Assembly: GCF_030246945.1 (NCBI RefSeq)
Contig: NZ_CP126742.1
Span: 2,232,001-2,296,000, forward strand
Source: Microbacterium sp. zg-Y1090
GTDB lineage: Bacteria > Actinomycetota > Actinomycetes > Actinomycetales > Microbacteriaceae
Length of the DNA stretch: 64,000 nt
Reading direction: 5' to 3'
The notes beneath the pieces were generated by a model that was not told the DNA's origin, did no database searches, and worked only from the letters and a program-made list of their open reading frames with translations. The translations under genes and the position numbers were made by a program. How positions within the stretch are numbered: position 1 is the stretch's first letter; each line of letters opens with the position of its first letter. Of this stretch, positions 33,903-41,531 are shown piece by piece.

Positions 33903-35054
33903 TCAGGCGGTGACGACCTGCGCCGTGCCCAGAGGTGCGTCGGGGCCCATCTCGGCGGCGATCCGGTTGGCCTCTTCGATGAGGGTCTGCACGATGTCGG
34001 CCTCGGGCACGGTCTTGATGACCTCGCCCTTGACGAAGATCTGTCCCTTGCCGTTGCCGGACGCCACGCCCAGGTCGGCCTCGCGGGCCTCACCGGGTCC
34101 GTTGACGACGCAGCCCATGACCGCCACGCGCAGCGGCACGGTCATGTCCTTGAGGCCTTCGGTGACGTTGTCGGCGAGGGTGTAGACGTCGACCTGCGCG
34201 CGTCCGCACGAGGGGCACGAGACGATCTCGAGCTTGCGCTCGCGCAGGTTCAGCGACTGCAGGATCTGGTGCCCGACCTTCACCTCTTCCGCCGGCGGCG
34301 CGGACAGCGAGACGCGGATGGTGTCGCCGATGCCCTCGGAGAGCAGGATGCCGAAGGCGGTGGCGCTCTTGATGGTCCCCTGGAAGGAGGGACCCGCCTC
34401 GGTGACGCCGAGGTGCAGCGGCCAGTCGCCGCGCTCGGCCAGCAGCCGGTAGGCCTTGACCATGACGATCGGGTCGTTGTGCTTGACCGAGATCTTGAAG
34501 TCGTGGAAGTCGTGCTCCTCGAACAGGCTCGCCTCCCACACGGCGCTCTCCATGAGCGCCTCGGGGGTGGCCTTGCCGTACTTCTCCAGCAGGCGGCGGT
34601 CCAGCGATCCGGCGTTCACGCCGATGCGCAGCGAGACTCCGGCATCCTTCGCGGCCTTGGCGATCTCGCCGACCTTGTCGTCGAACTGCCGGATGTTGCC
34701 CGGGTTCACGCGCACCGCCGCACACCCGGCGTCGATGGCCTGGAAGACGTACTTCGGCTGGAAGTGGATGTCGGCGATGACCGGGATCTGGCTCTTCTTC
34801 GCGATGATGTGCAGCACATCCGCGTCGTCCTGGCTCGGCACGGCCACGCGCACGATCTCGCAGCCCGAGGCGGTGAGCTCGGCGATCTGCTGGAGGGTGG
34901 CGTTGATGTCGGTGGTCTTGGTCGTCGTCATCGACTGGACGCTGACGGGAGCGTCGCCGCCGACGAGGACCTTTCCGACCTTGATCTGACGGCTCTTGCG
35001 GCGGGGGGCGAGGACCTCCGGCACGCGGGGCATCCCGAGATTGACTGCTGGCAC
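33903..35054 (-). CDS. ispG: 4-hydroxy-3-methylbut-2-enyl diphosphate synthase
   Basis: The product is 383 residues and performs the penultimate step of the MEP isoprenoid pathway. The TIM-barrel half carries [15 protein letters not shown] and [10 protein letters not shown]; the iron-sulphur half carries the cluster ligands in SCPSCGRAQ and [11 protein letters not shown]. The start is GTG 35054, exactly 6 nt after TAGGGT. The same pathway is served by dxr at 48149-49240; the rip protease lies in between, an association common in actinobacteria. Confidence 0.95.
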   Translation of the reverse strand: MPAVNLGMPRVPEVLAPRRKSRQIKVGKVLVGGDAPVSVQSMTTTKTTDINATLQQIAELTASGCEIVRVAVPSQDDADVLHIIAKKSQIPVIADIHFQPKYVFQAIDAGCAAVRVNPGNIRQFDDKVGEIAKAAKDAGVSLRIGVNAGSLDRRLLEKYGKATPEALMESAVWEASLFEEHDFHDFKISVKHNDPIVMVKAYRLLAERGDWPLHLGVTEAGPSFQGTIKSATAFGILLSEGIGDTIRVSLSAPPAEEVKVGHQILQSLNLRERKLEIVSCPSCGRAQVDVYTLADNVTEGLKDMTVPLRVAVMGCVVNGPGEAREADLGVASGNGKGQIFVKGEVIKTVPEADIVQTLIEEANRIAAEMGPDAPLGTAQVVTA

Positions 35055-35060
35055 GATCCC

Positions 35061-35066
35061 ACCCTA
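35061..35066 (-). promoter_or_regulatory. -10 box (TAGGGT) of ispG, 6 nt before GTG
   Basis: TAGGGT, GGGATC, then GTG at 35054 on the minus strand; leaderless spacing. Confidence 0.6.
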
Positions 35067-35119
35067 CGCCGGGCGGGCTGGGGACGGGCCGAACGCGGGG
35101 AGGGCCCTGTGCGGTGTGG

Positions 35120-35125
35120 TAGTTT
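35120..35125 (+). promoter_or_regulatory. -10 box (TAGTTT) of the trp leader, 6 nt before leader-peptide ATG
   Basis: TAGTTT, CGGCGC, then the leader-peptide ATG at 35132. The leader peptide is therefore predicted to be translated from a leaderless mRNA. Confidence 0.6.
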
Positions 35126-35131
35126 CGGCGC

Positions 35132-35167
35132 ATGTCCGCGAACCTCACCTGGTGGCTCACCGCATAG
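35132..35167 (+). CDS. trpL: trp operon leader peptide
   Basis: An 11-residue open frame, MSANLTWWLTA, with tandem tryptophan codons at 35150-35155 and a TAG stop at 35165. Ribosome stalling at these codons when Trp-tRNA is scarce would control the attenuator that follows. There is no Shine-Dalgarno before the ATG. Confidence 0.85.
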   Translation: MSANLTWWLTA

Positions 35168-35213
35168 GCGGTGGGTTCGTGTGACGACAGACCGCCCCCG
35201 GGGCGGTCTTTTT
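35158..35213 (+). terminator. trp attenuator (hairpins 1-2, 2-3 and 3-4)
   Basis: Hairpin 1-2 is CACCG/CGGTG at 35158-35162 and 35169-35173. Segment 2 (GGCGGT, 35167-35172) can instead pair with ACCGCC at 35191-35196. That same segment forms the terminator stem AGACCGCC/GGCGGTCT (35189-35196 with 35202-35209) followed by TTTTT. The three mutually exclusive pairings are the standard attenuation design. Confidence 0.85.
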
Positions 35214-35231
35214 GTTGGTGCGGCCGCTCCC

Positions 35232-35252
35232 ATGACGAAAGACCGACCATGA
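35232..35252 (+). other. Six-codon mini-ORF overlapping the anthranilate synthase start
   Basis: ATG at 35232 reads MTKDRP and stops at TGA 35250-35252, overlapping the next ATG by four bases. It lies just after the attenuator and could couple translation; it may also be chance. Confidence 0.3.
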
Positions 35253-37162
35253 CCGCGTCCCTGTACTCCACGCTGGCCGACCTGCCGGCGTTCGCCCTCA
35301 TCGCGCGCGATGCCGACACCGTGGAGCTGCTCACCGGCGACGTCGTCGACGTCGATCTGCTCGCCGACATCCCCCTGACGGATGCTGCGGGCACGCCCCG
35401 CGAAGTGCTCGCGATGGTGCCGTTCCGCCAGGTGCGCGAACGCGGCTTCGAATGCCACGACGACGGGGCGCCGCTGCGATGCCTCATCGTGGACACGCAC
35501 AGCGCACTCCCCCGCGCCGAGGTTCTCGCGCAGCTGCCGAGCGATCCGATCGCGCTGACGGATGCCGGCTTCGACATCTCGGACGAGGATTACGCCGCCA
35601 TCGTGCGCCGCGTGATCGCCGAGGAGATCGGCCGCGGCGAGGGCGCGAACTTCGTCATCCGCCGCGACTTCACCGCCGGAGTCGACGCCGACCCGCGGCT
35701 GGCGGCACTGACCTGGTTCCGGGCGCTCCTCGAGCACGAGCGCGGCGCGTACTGGACGTTCGCGATCGTGACGCCCGGGCACATCGCAGTGGGTGCGAGC
35801 CCTGAGGCGCACGTCAGCGCGCAGCATGGCGTGGTGACGATGAACCCCATCTCCGGCACGTTCCGCCACCCCGCCGGCGGGGCCACGGCCGCGACCCTCA
35901 GCGCATTCCTCGAGTCGACGAAGGAGACCGAGGAGCTGTTCATGGTCGTCGACGAAGAGCTGAAGATGATGAGCGCCGTCTGCGCCGACGGCGGACGCAT
36001 CACCGGACCGCACCTCAAGGAGATGTCGCGACTCACGCACACCGAGTACGTGCTGCGCGGCCGCAGTCGGCTGGACCCCCGTGACATCCTGCGCGAGACG
36101 ATGTTCGCCCCCACCGTCACCGGCTCCCCGATGCAGAACGCGTGCACGGTCATCAGCCGACACGAGACCACCCCACGCGGCTACTACTCCGGCGTCGCAG
36201 CCCTGTTCACCCCGAACGACGGGATGGATGCCGCGGACGGGCCGACCCACGACCTCGACGCTCCGATCCTCATCCGCACGGCCTATCTCGCCGAGGGACG
36301 CCTGCGCGTGCCGGTCGGCGCGACGCTCGTACGCCACTCCGACCCGGACGGCGAAGTGGGCGAGACCCACGGCAAGGCCGCCGGTGTGCTCGGCGCGATC
36401 GGCGCGATCCCCCGCGACGCACCCGTCGTGACCGCTGCCACCCCCGACAGCGACCCCGATGCCCCCGCGGCGGCACCGCGGCCGCTGGCCGAGGACCCGC
36501 AGATCGCCGAGCTGCTGGCCTCGCGCAACGCGCGGCTGGCGGAGTTCTGGCTCAACCCGCAGGGCGACGACAGCACGCCGGGGCCCTTCGCAGGGCGCAC
36601 GGCGGTGGTCGTCGACGCGGAGGACCGCTTCACCACGATGCTCGCCCACCAGCTGCGGCATCTGGGCCTGGACGTCACCATCGTGCCGTGGTCCGAGGTG
36701 TCGGACGCCGCCATCGACGCCGCCGACCTCGTCGTCGCTGGCCCCGGTCCCGGAGATCCGCGCGACCCGGACAGCCCGCGCCTGCGCCGCATGCGCGAGG
36801 TCGTGCGCGGGCGACTGGCCGCCGGCAGCCCGCTGCTGGCGGTGTGCCTCAGCCACCAGATCGTCGCCGACGCGCTGGGCATCGACCTCGCGCCGCTCGA
36901 CGCCCCGCACCAGGGCCTGCAGAAGACCGTCGACGTGTTCGGCGAAGCGTCGTCGATCGGCTTCTACAACACCTTCACCGCCCGGGTGACCCCGGGAACG
37001 GTGCGTGTCGCCCGGGCGGAGGTGTCCGCCGACGCCGCCACCGGCGACGTGTACGCGCTGCGCGGCCCGGGCTTCGCCTCGGTGCAGGGGCACCTGGAGT
37101 CGATCCTCTCGCGCGACGGCATGCGCACGCTCGAGCGCCTCGTCGCCGCCGCCCTGGCCTGA
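35249..37162 (+). CDS. Fused anthranilate synthase (TrpE-TrpG / PhzE-like)
   Basis: The product is 637 residues. Residues 1 to about 420 are the chorismate-binding synthase domain (GVVTMNPISGTFRHPAGG, DEELKMMSAVCADGG, RTAYLAEGRLRVPVGATLVR). Residues from about 450 are the class I glutamine amidotransferase: GPGPGDPRD, Cys533 in LLAVCLSHQIVAD, and the His-x-Glu pair in QGHLESIL. The two-domain fusion resembles PhzE and the single-chain anthranilate synthases of actinomycetes. The attenuator with tandem Trp codons in front says it serves tryptophan supply, not a phenazine pathway, and no phz genes are near. I chose ATG 35249; the ribosome-binding site is weak (GAAAGA). It is monocistronic. Confidence 0.88.
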   Translation: MTASLYSTLADLPAFALIARDADTVELLTGDVVDVDLLADIPLTDAAGTPREVLAMVPFRQVRERGFECHDDGAPLRCLIVDTHSALPRAEVLAQLPSDPIALTDAGFDISDEDYAAIVRRVIAEEIGRGEGANFVIRRDFTAGVDADPRLAALTWFRALLEHERGAYWTFAIVTPGHIAVGASPEAHVSAQHGVVTMNPISGTFRHPAGGATAATLSAFLESTKETEELFMVVDEELKMMSAVCADGGRITGPHLKEMSRLTHTEYVLRGRSRLDPRDILRETMFAPTVTGSPMQNACTVISRHETTPRGYYSGVAALFTPNDGMDAADGPTHDLDAPILIRTAYLAEGRLRVPVGATLVRHSDPDGEVGETHGKAAGVLGAIGAIPRDAPVVTAATPDSDPDAPAAAPRPLAEDPQIAELLASRNARLAEFWLNPQGDDSTPGPFAGRTAVVVDAEDRFTTMLAHQLRHLGLDVTIVPWSEVSDAAIDAADLVVAGPGPGDPRDPDSPRLRRMREVVRGRLAAGSPLLAVCLSHQIVADALGIDLAPLDAPHQGLQKTVDVFGEASSIGFYNTFTARVTPGTVRVARAEVSADAATGDVYALRGPGFASVQGHLESILSRDGMRTLERLVAAALA

Positions 37163-37204
37163 GCCCGCGTCGGCTGCCGCGGTCCGGCCACGCGCGCGCT
37201 CCGG

Positions 37205-38509
37205 TCAGCCGAACAGGGCGATCGGGTTGAACACGTCGGCGAGGATCAGGATGCCGCCCATCCCGATCATCAGCACCACGACGGCGAAGGTGGCCGGCAC
37301 GAGGCGCGCGGTGTCGACCGGGCGCGGCGGCGGTCGGCGGAACACCTTCGCGACCACACGCTTCAGGCCGTCCCACAGCGCCACCAGCACATGCCCGCCG
37401 TCCAGCGGCAGCAGCGGGATGAGGTTGAACACGAAGAGCGCGAGGTTGAGTGAGGCCAGCAGACCCAGCAGCCCCGACAACCGGTTGAGCACGGGCGCGT
37501 CGATCGCGGCGACCTCGCCGGCGATGCGTCCCGCACCCACGACCGACAGGGGGCCGTCGGGGTCGCGTTCGGAGCCGGTGAACAGCGCCACCGCCGTGTC
37601 GTAGACGCGCACCGGCAGCTGCACGATGACACCGGCGACGCGCTGCACACTGTCGACCGTCATCTCCGCCCCCGCCCACAGTGGCTGCGGAACGTACTCC
37701 GACCGTGCGGTCATCCCCACCATGCCGACCTCGGCGGTGGACACCTGGCCGTCGGCGTCGACGACCTCGCGCTCGGTGAGCACGGGCGTCACCTGCAGCG
37801 TCTGCGTCTCGCCGTCGCGCTCGACGACGACCGGGAGGGCGCGACCGGGGGAATCCTGGATGATCTGCGACGCCTCGGCGAAGGTGTCGACCGCGACGCC
37901 GTCGACGGAGACGAGCACGTCGCCGGGTCGGATGCCGGCCGCCGCCGCGGGAGCGGCGGGATCGTCCGCGGTGCACTCGGCCTGCGCGGACGCTCCCGAC
38001 ACCAGGCATTCGCTGACGCCGGCGATGGTGGTCGTCGCGGTCTGCACGCCGATGCCGCTCAGCATGATCGTGAACAGCACGAGCGCGAGCAGCAGGTTCA
38101 TGAGCGGCCCGCCCAGCATGATGATGATGCGCTTGTAGACCGGCAGCCGGTAGAACAGCCGCTTCTCATCGACGTCGGTCATCGTCTCGGCGTTGGCGGC
38201 CCGTGCGTCCTGCACCATGGTGGCGAAGAAGCCCCCACCCGCACGACCGCCACGCTCGGCCTCCGTCGGCGAGGGCGGGTACATGCCCGACATCGAGATG
38301 TAGCCGCCCAGGGGGATGGCCTTGAACCCGTATTCCGTCTCACCGCGCCGACGCGACCAGAGTGTGGGACCGAAGCCGATCATGTACTGGCCGACGTGCA
38401 CGCCGAACTTCTTCGCGGGCACCAGATGCCCGAGCTCATGGAGCGCGATCGAGAGTGCCAGCCCCACGACGAGGAAGAGCACTCCGATGACGAAGGCGAT
38501 GACGGTCAC
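37205..38509 (-). CDS. rip: Site-2 intramembrane zinc metalloprotease (Rip/RseP type, M50)
   Basis: The product is 434 residues. The zinc motif HELGH spans His24 to His28 inside the first helix, and LLPLDGGHVL supplies the third ligand in the third helix. A single PDZ domain lies between (AAAGIRPGDVLVSVDGVAV). The insertion of charged residues at FFATMVQDARAANAETMTDVDEKR (two pieces) is usual for actinobacterial Rip. It would cleave membrane-bound anti-sigma factors after a first cut. The gene neighbours ispG, as in related genomes, though the anthranilate synthase lies between on the other strand. Confidence 0.94.
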   Translation of the reverse strand: MTVIAFVIGVLFLVVGLALSIALHELGHLVPAKKFGVHVGQYMIGFGPTLWSRRRGETEYGFKAIPLGGYISMSGMYPPSPTEAERGGRAGGGFFATMVQDARAANAETMTDVDEKRLFYRLPVYKRIIIMLGGPLMNLLLALVLFTIMLSGIGVQTATTTIAGVSECLVSGASAQAECTADDPAAPAAAAGIRPGDVLVSVDGVAVDTFAEASQIIQDSPGRALPVVVERDGETQTLQVTPVLTEREVVDADGQVSTAEVGMVGMTARSEYVPQPLWAGAEMTVDSVQRVAGVIVQLPVRVYDTAVALFTGSERDPDGPLSVVGAGRIAGEVAAIDAPVLNRLSGLLGLLASLNLALFVFNLIPLLPLDGGHVLVALWDGLKRVVAKVFRRPPPRPVDTARLVPATFAVVVLMIGMGGILILADVFNPIALFG

Positions 38510-38563
38510 AGCGGGTCACGCTACCGCCACCGCCTTTGAATTCGCCGTGGCGCGCACGCACCG

Positions 38564-38569
38564 TACGCT
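38564..38569 (+). promoter_or_regulatory. Candidate -10 (TACGCT) before the copper-associated pair
   Basis: TACGCT lies 18 nt before the ATG at 38588, with GGGAGG between, so this transcript would have a very short leader with a ribosome-binding site. Confidence 0.4.
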
Positions 38570-38587
38570 GATCCTCGGGAGGCGGGC

Positions 38588-39163
38588 ATGACGACACGAC
38601 AGGCGCGGACGCTGCGCGGCGCAGCCGGTGCCGGCGTCGCGACCCTCGTCGCCGCCACGGCGCACACCCTCTCCGGCGGTGGTGCTCCCGGCCCCCTGCT
38701 CGTCGTGGCCGTCGCCTGCCTCGCCACGCCGCTCGCGGTGCTGCTCTCCGGCGGCCGCTCGGCGCTCTGGCGCACCACGCTGGTGGTGGGCGGGGCGCAG
38801 GCGCTGTTCCACGGCGCGTTCGCGATCGCCGGCGACGCCCGTACGCTCCCCGGCGGCGGGCACGCACACCATCACATCGATGACATCGTCGCTCCCGCCG
38901 CCGGCACCGTCGCGTCGACCGAAACCATGCCGCTCGGCCACCTCATCGCCGCCGTGGTCACGATCGCGGCCCTGCGCCACGGCGAGCGTCTGCTGCGGCG
39001 GCTCGGCCGTGGCATCCTGCGCCTGACGTCGCGACGCCTGCCGGCCCTGCGCCCCTCGCCGGCCGCGCCGACCGTGCCGCCGGCCCCCTGCGCCCGCCTG
39101 GGCTCCCGCCGTCTCGCCCTCTCCGCTCTCTCCCGACGGGGTCCGCCGGTCTTCGCCCGCTGA
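38588..39163 (+). CDS. Hypothetical His-loop membrane protein next to ycnI-like gene
   Basis: The product is 191 residues with four hydrophobic helices. A histidine cluster GGGHAHHHIDD lies in a loop near residue 95, which suggests metal binding. The C-terminal 60 residues are basic and Pro/Arg-rich. A 66-bp gap separates it from the YcnI-like gene on the same strand; together they look like a copper-handling pair (inference). I recognise no named family. Confidence 0.75.
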   Translation: MTTRQARTLRGAAGAGVATLVAATAHTLSGGGAPGPLLVVAVACLATPLAVLLSGGRSALWRTTLVVGGAQALFHGAFAIAGDARTLPGGGHAHHHIDDIVAPAAGTVASTETMPLGHLIAAVVTIAALRHGERLLRRLGRGILRLTSRRLPALRPSPAAPTVPPAPCARLGSRRLALSALSRRGPPVFAR

Positions 39164-39229
39164 CACCCCCAGGCGCTGCGCGCCACCCCGCGACGGCGCC
39201 GCCGTCGCCCAAGATCCGAGAGAGCTCAC

Positions 39230-39931
39230 ATGACCACCATCACCCCGGCACGCCGTCGCGCGCGCCTGACCGCCGGCGTGCTCGCCGGCACCGCGCTGGC
39301 CCTGGCCGCCCCCCTGGCGGCGAGCGCGCACGTCCACGTCGACCCGTCCGATGCCACGGCAGGCGGGTCGGCCGTGCTGACCTTCTCCTCCAGCCATGGC
39401 TGCGACGGGTCGCCGACCACCGCTTTCACGATCGACATCCCGGAGGGCGTCGCCGGCATCGCACCGCACGCGCACGCGGGCTGGACGATCGAGCAGGTCG
39501 GCGCCGACACCGGCGTGCCGACGCGAGTCGTGTTCACCGCCGACGAGCCCATCGAGTCGGGGCTGCTGACGACCGTCTCGATGCAGGTGACGTTCGCCGC
39601 AGACCTCGCCGGCGAGCAGGTGGCCTTCCCCGTGCTGCAGGAGTGCGTCGCCGGTGCGACCGACTGGGCGGACATCGCCGAAGACGGGCAGGACCCGCAC
39701 GACCTCGAGGCCCCCGCGCCCGTGGTCACCGTGAGCGAGGCCGCCGGCGACGCGCACGGCGGCCACGGCGAGGACGCGGCGACCGACGCGGCGGCAGCCG
39801 AAGCCGAAGCCGAAGCCGAAGCCGACGCCGATTCGGCGCTGCCCATCGTGCTGGGCGCGGGCGGCCTCGCCCTCGGCGCCGCGGGCCTGGCAGCGAGCCT
39901 CGTCGCCCTGCGCCGCACCCGCCGCAGCTGA
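39230..39931 (+). CDS. YcnI-like copper-binding surface protein (DUF1775)
   Basis: The product is 233 residues: signal peptide (about 1-31, ending ASAHVHV), a DUF1775 beta-domain beginning with the mature histidine, an acidic Glu/Ala repeat linker (EAEAEAEADAD) and one C-terminal helix with an Arg tail. In YcnI the first histidine of the mature chain plus a tryptophan bind Cu(II); here HVHVDPSDATAGG and HAGWTIE supply matching residues. The protein would sit outside, anchored by the last helix. It is expected to handle copper together with the upstream His-rich protein. Confidence 0.88.
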   Translation: MTTITPARRRARLTAGVLAGTALALAAPLAASAHVHVDPSDATAGGSAVLTFSSSHGCDGSPTTAFTIDIPEGVAGIAPHAHAGWTIEQVGADTGVPTRVVFTADEPIESGLLTTVSMQVTFAADLAGEQVAFPVLQECVAGATDWADIAEDGQDPHDLEAPAPVVTVSEAAGDAHGGHGEDAATDAAAAEAEAEAEADADSALPIVLGAGGLALGAAGLAASLVALRRTRRS

Positions 39932-39935
39932 TCCC

Positions 39936-39975
39936 GCAGGGGGCGCCGTCGTAGGCCCGACGGCGCCCCCCCTGC
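39936..39975 (+). terminator. Hairpin after the YcnI-like gene
   Basis: A 16-bp stem (GCAGGGGGCGCCGTCG and complement, with a two-base bulge of extra C) starts 5 nt after the stop. It separates the copper pair from the gad operon. Confidence 0.75.
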
Positions 39976-40018
39976 ACATCTTGGATACGAACCAGCCGTC
40001 GCGCCGCCGCGAGGCCTC

Positions 40019-40047
40019 TTGTCCGACCGCGGCCCGCGGCGTAGCTT
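40019..40047 (+). promoter_or_regulatory. Promoter of the gad operon (-35 TTGTCC, -10 TAGCTT)
   Basis: TTGTCC at 40019-40024 and TAGCTT at 40042-40047 with 17-bp spacing. The spacer contains CGCGGCCCGC (40028-40037), which recurs in the leader at 40095-40104. Confidence 0.55.
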
Positions 40048-40062
40048 CCCCCCAGATGCGCA

Positions 40063-40088
40063 CCGAACTGCACCGCAGCTCGGTTTTT
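40063..40088 (+). promoter_or_regulatory. Terminator-like hairpin in the gad leader
   Basis: CCGAACTGC pairs with GCAGCTCGG (one A-C mismatch) around a 3-nt loop and is followed by TTTTT, about 10 nt after the predicted transcription start. A second hairpin GCCCGC-acatc-GCGGGC follows at 40099-40115. Confidence 0.45.
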
Positions 40089-40142
40089 CGCATTCGCGGC
40101 CCGCACATCGCGGGCGCCGGACATCGAGGATGGGAGCAGCTG

Positions 40143-41522
40143 ATGAGCACAGCGAACACCGGGGACGAGGAACTGACCCCCCGATTTGCACGACCCGGCG
40201 AGGCCTCCGTCGCCGCCAGGCACGTCATCCCGCAGCAGGAGTCGCTGCCCGACACCGCCAAGCAGATCGTCGACGACGAGACGATGCTCGACGGCAATTC
40301 CCGGCTGAATCTGGCGACCTTCGTGGGCACGTGGATGGACGACGACGCCAAGCAGGTGTACGAGGCGTCCTTCGACAAGAACATGATCGACAAGGACGAG
40401 TACCCCCAGACCGCCGCCATCGAGGACAACTGCTGGCACATGCTGGCGAATCTGTGGAACGCGCCGGACGCTTCACGGAGCATCGGCACCTCCACCATCG
40501 GCTCGTCCGAGGCCTGCATGCTCGGCGGACTCGCCTTCAAGCGGCGCTGGCAGCAGTCGCGTCGTGCCGCGGGCAAAGACACCTCCCAGCCGAATCTCGT
40601 GATGTCGTCCGCGGTGCAGGTGTGCTGGGAGAAGTTCTGCAACTACTTCGACGTGGAGCCCCGTTTCGTCCCCATCAGCCTCGAGCACAAGACACTCGAC
40701 GGGTACGACCTGGAGAAGTACGTCGACGAGAACACGATCGGGGTCGTCGCGATCATGGGCGTCACCTACACCGGCATGTATGAGCCGGTGGCCGAGATCG
40801 CCAAGGCCCTCGACGAGATCCAGGCCAAGACAGGTCTCGACATCCCCATCCACGTCGACGGCGCCTCCGGCGCCATGATCGCTCCCTTCCTGCAGCCCGA
40901 CCTCCTCTGGGACTTCCGTCTCGAGCGGGTGCACTCCATCAGCACCTCCGGCCACAAGTACGGCCTGGTCTACCCGGGCCTCGGCTGGGTCGTCTGGCGC
41001 GACACGCAGTGGCTGCCCGAGGACCTCGTGTTCAAGGTGAGCTACCTGGGCGGGGAGATGCCGACATTCGCGCTGAACTTCTCACGCCCCGGCGCGCAGG
41101 TGCTGCTGCAGTACTACATGTTCCTCCGGCTCGGATTCGAGGGATACCGCGCCGTGCAGCAGGCCTCGCAGGACGTCGCGAAGTACCTGTCGGCCGGCAT
41201 CGCGAAGATCGACGCGTTCGAACTGTGGAACGACGGCAGCGACATCCCGGTGTTCGCCTGGTACCTGAAGGAGGGGCACACCAAGAACTGGAACCTCTAC
41301 CATCTGCAGGACCGTCTGCGCATGAAGGGCTGGCTCGTTCCGGCGTATCCCATGCCGGATGATCTGGGCGATCTCACCGTGCAGCGCATCGTGGTGCGCA
41401 ACGGCCTGAGCATGGATCTCGCCGCCGAGCTGCTCGGCGACATCGAGACCGAGACCGCGTACCTCGACGCCCTCGAGTCGGCCATGCCCGTCGAGGGCCA
41501 GCACCCCGCGTTCCACCACTAG
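40143..41522 (+). CDS. gadB: Glutamate decarboxylase
   Basis: The product is 459 residues and decarboxylates glutamate to GABA, using up one cytosolic proton. The PLP lysine is Lys272 in STSGHKYGLVYPG; LDGNSRLNLATFVGTWM and DKNMIDKDEYPQTAAIE are family hallmarks, and IHVDGASGAMIAPF carries the cofactor aspartate. GGGAG sits 6 nt before the ATG. An in-frame ATG at 40056 would add 29 residues, but that stretch has AT-ending codons unlike the gene and contains the leader hairpin, so I reject it. The antiporter gene follows after 9 bp. Confidence 0.95.
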   Translation: MSTANTGDEELTPRFARPGEASVAARHVIPQQESLPDTAKQIVDDETMLDGNSRLNLATFVGTWMDDDAKQVYEASFDKNMIDKDEYPQTAAIEDNCWHMLANLWNAPDASRSIGTSTIGSSEACMLGGLAFKRRWQQSRRAAGKDTSQPNLVMSSAVQVCWEKFCNYFDVEPRFVPISLEHKTLDGYDLEKYVDENTIGVVAIMGVTYTGMYEPVAEIAKALDEIQAKTGLDIPIHVDGASGAMIAPFLQPDLLWDFRLERVHSISTSGHKYGLVYPGLGWVVWRDTQWLPEDLVFKVSYLGGEMPTFALNFSRPGAQVLLQYYMFLRLGFEGYRAVQQASQDVAKYLSAGIAKIDAFELWNDGSDIPVFAWYLKEGHTKNWNLYHLQDRLRMKGWLVPAYPMPDDLGDLTVQRIVVRNGLSMDLAAELLGDIETETAYLDALESAMPVEGQHPAFHH

Positions 41523-41531
41523 GCGGCAACC

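Noticed and set aside
35249-37162. Phenazine biosynthesis gene phzE as part of a secondary-metabolite cluster
   Set aside because: No other phz gene is nearby and the leader carries tandem Trp codons with an attenuator, which points to tryptophan supply.
40056-40142. A longer gadB start at ATG 40056
   Set aside because: No Shine-Dalgarno, codons such as GTT, TTT, ATT and GGA unlike the gene, and the stretch holds a hairpin with T5; ATG 40143 has GGGAG at good distance.
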